From: a virus
DNA length: 20,108 nt
IMG/VR virus record: IMGVR_UViG_3300030108_001866
Coordinates: 1-20,108 of that record
Direction: 5' to 3' (one strand)
Below, in pieces: positions 19,772 through 20,108 of this stretch. The notes under the pieces were generated by a model, which worked only from the letters and a program-made list of their open reading frames with translations, had not been told where the DNA came from and ran no database searches. The translations under genes were made by a program, and so were the position numbers. Positions within the stretch are counted from its first letter, which is position 1. Each line of letters starts with the position of its first letter.

Positions 19772-19803
19772 ACTTAGACTCTATTAGTTACAAAAGGGTT
19801 ACA
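19772..19803 (-). promoter_or_regulatory. ECF-like bipartite promoter, copy F
   Basis: On the minus strand TGTAACC (19803-19797), 17 nt, GTCTAAGT (19779-19772), then a 28-nt leader and the ATG at 19743. It is the rightmost copy. The A-rich bases and the phased TAGA repeats lie upstream of it. Confidence 0.8.
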
Positions 19804-19810
19804 TGTTTTT

Positions 19811-19850
19811 TAGAAATATTTAGACACCCCTAGACCCTCTTAGAAAGAAA
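19811..19850. repeat. Four TAGA repeats in exact 10-bp phase
   Basis: TAGA begins at 19811, 19821, 19831 and 19841, one per 10 bp. The middle two read TAGAC, and the surrounding bases resemble the GTCTAAG box seen on the other strand. They lie just upstream of promoter copy F on one face of the helix, as expected for a cooperative binding site. Confidence 0.55.
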
Positions 19851-20044
19851 CAAAACAGGTACAAGGTATTTTATAAGGGCTACAGATACAGGCATAATAG
19901 ATATATGCACAGGCAACACAGACAAACAAAATCTAAATGTAAAGTATAGATATAGATTAAGTTTTGGGGGGGTTAAATACGACCCCCATGTATATATAGT
20001 GTGTGTCCTCTAAAAAATATCTGTTAATAAATACCTGTTAGATA

Positions 20045-20058
20045 CACTAGATATAGTG
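20045..20058. promoter_or_regulatory. Palindrome CACTA-GATA-TAGTG
   Basis: Perfect 5-bp arms around a 4-nt centre. Its centre lies 31 bp, about three helical turns, from that of the next palindrome. An operator for a dimeric repressor is possible. Short palindromes also occur by chance. Confidence 0.35.
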
Positions 20059-20075
20059 GGTACAGTATGTATAAG

Positions 20076-20089
20076 TACAATGTATTGTA
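20076..20089. promoter_or_regulatory. Palindrome TACAAT-GT-ATTGTA
   Basis: Perfect 6-bp arms around a 2-nt centre. The arm sequence differs from that of the palindrome at 20045-20058, so the two would not share one protein unless it is tolerant. Operator-like, unproven. Confidence 0.4.
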
Positions 20090-20108
20090 TAGTACCTATT
20101 TACTGGCT

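Larger units (their letters stand above)
19744..20108. other. Non-coding control region at the right end
   Basis: No supported gene lies in these 365 bases. They hold the leader and promoter copy F, the phased TAGA repeats, a G7 run facing C5 across a 10-nt loop (19966-19987), two CTGTTA direct repeats (20021 and 20035) and the two palindromes listed separately. Three GTAC-centred sites (about 20060, 20075, 20092) also occur. This is probably the early-gene control region, perhaps divergent with rightward genes beyond the window. Confidence 0.6.

Noticed and set aside
19811-19850. CRISPR-like array
   Set aside because: The repeat is only 4-5 bp with a 10-bp period, far too short for CRISPR repeats and spacers.
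19830-19895. A 21-residue hydrophobic reading frame on the minus strand
   Set aside because: It has no ribosome binding site and overlaps the phased TAGA repeats. Coding is unsupported.
19966-19987. G-rich/C-rich stem as an intrinsic terminator
   Set aside because: No T-tract follows on either strand, and the 10-nt loop is large. It is described only as part of the control region.

Overview
This window is part of a tailed double-stranded DNA phage genome (Caudoviricetes). It is low in GC, densely packed and full of stop/start overlaps (TAATG, ATGA, GTGA). No integrase, tRNA, insertion sequence or CRISPR array is visible. The gene style suggests a marine phage. Three features hint at an actinobacterial host, perhaps a low-GC marine one: an r1t-type holin, polythreonine (TTTTTT) linkers in a secreted protein, and -10 boxes placed 7-9 nt before start codons as in leaderless transcripts. 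The host is an inference and is not proven by the sequence.

Rightward (late) half, 1-11968. The window opens inside the major capsid protein gene, which ends in an intrinsic terminator followed at once by a promoter-like -10 box. Then come two small virion-type genes, a putative head-tail protein, a 646-aa propeller-like tail protein, a 619-aa tail fibre with internal repeats, a glycine-rich adhesin-like protein and a small tail-associated protein. A perfect extended -10 (TGATATAAT) opens the next module. It holds two tiny membrane-associated proteins, a 617-aa secreted and extremely acidic protein, a two-helix holin-like protein, a 12-residue cysteine-rich micro-ORF, a DUF5675 protein, an r1t-family holin and a calcineurin-type metallophosphoesterase. 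Most of this module looks like host lysis.

Leftward (early/middle) half, 11963-19743. Twenty-nine mostly tiny genes read on the minus strand and converge tail-to-tail with the phosphoesterase gene. Recognisable ones are a Rad52-type single-strand annealing protein, a stand-alone paralogue of its C-terminal domain, a 101-aa SET-domain protein, several helix-turn-helix proteins, two zinc-ribbon proteins and a small membrane protein. Four genes (45, 38, 46 and 44 aa) are very short but are fixed by stop/start overlaps and strong ribosome binding sites.

The most striking signal is a set of six copies of a bipartite element on the minus strand, TGTAACC - exactly 17 nt - GTCTAAGT. Five of them sit 23-30 nt before a start codon with an A-rich leader and an (A)AAGGAG ribosome binding site. 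They split the leftward half into six transcription units. Their form resembles promoters of ECF-type sigma factors rather than the housekeeping sigma. No copy was found by eye on the rightward half, so the phage appears to use two promoter classes. The last 365 bases (19744-20108) carry no supported gene but hold the first leftward promoter, four TAGA repeats in exact 10-bp phase and two palindromes: a likely control region.
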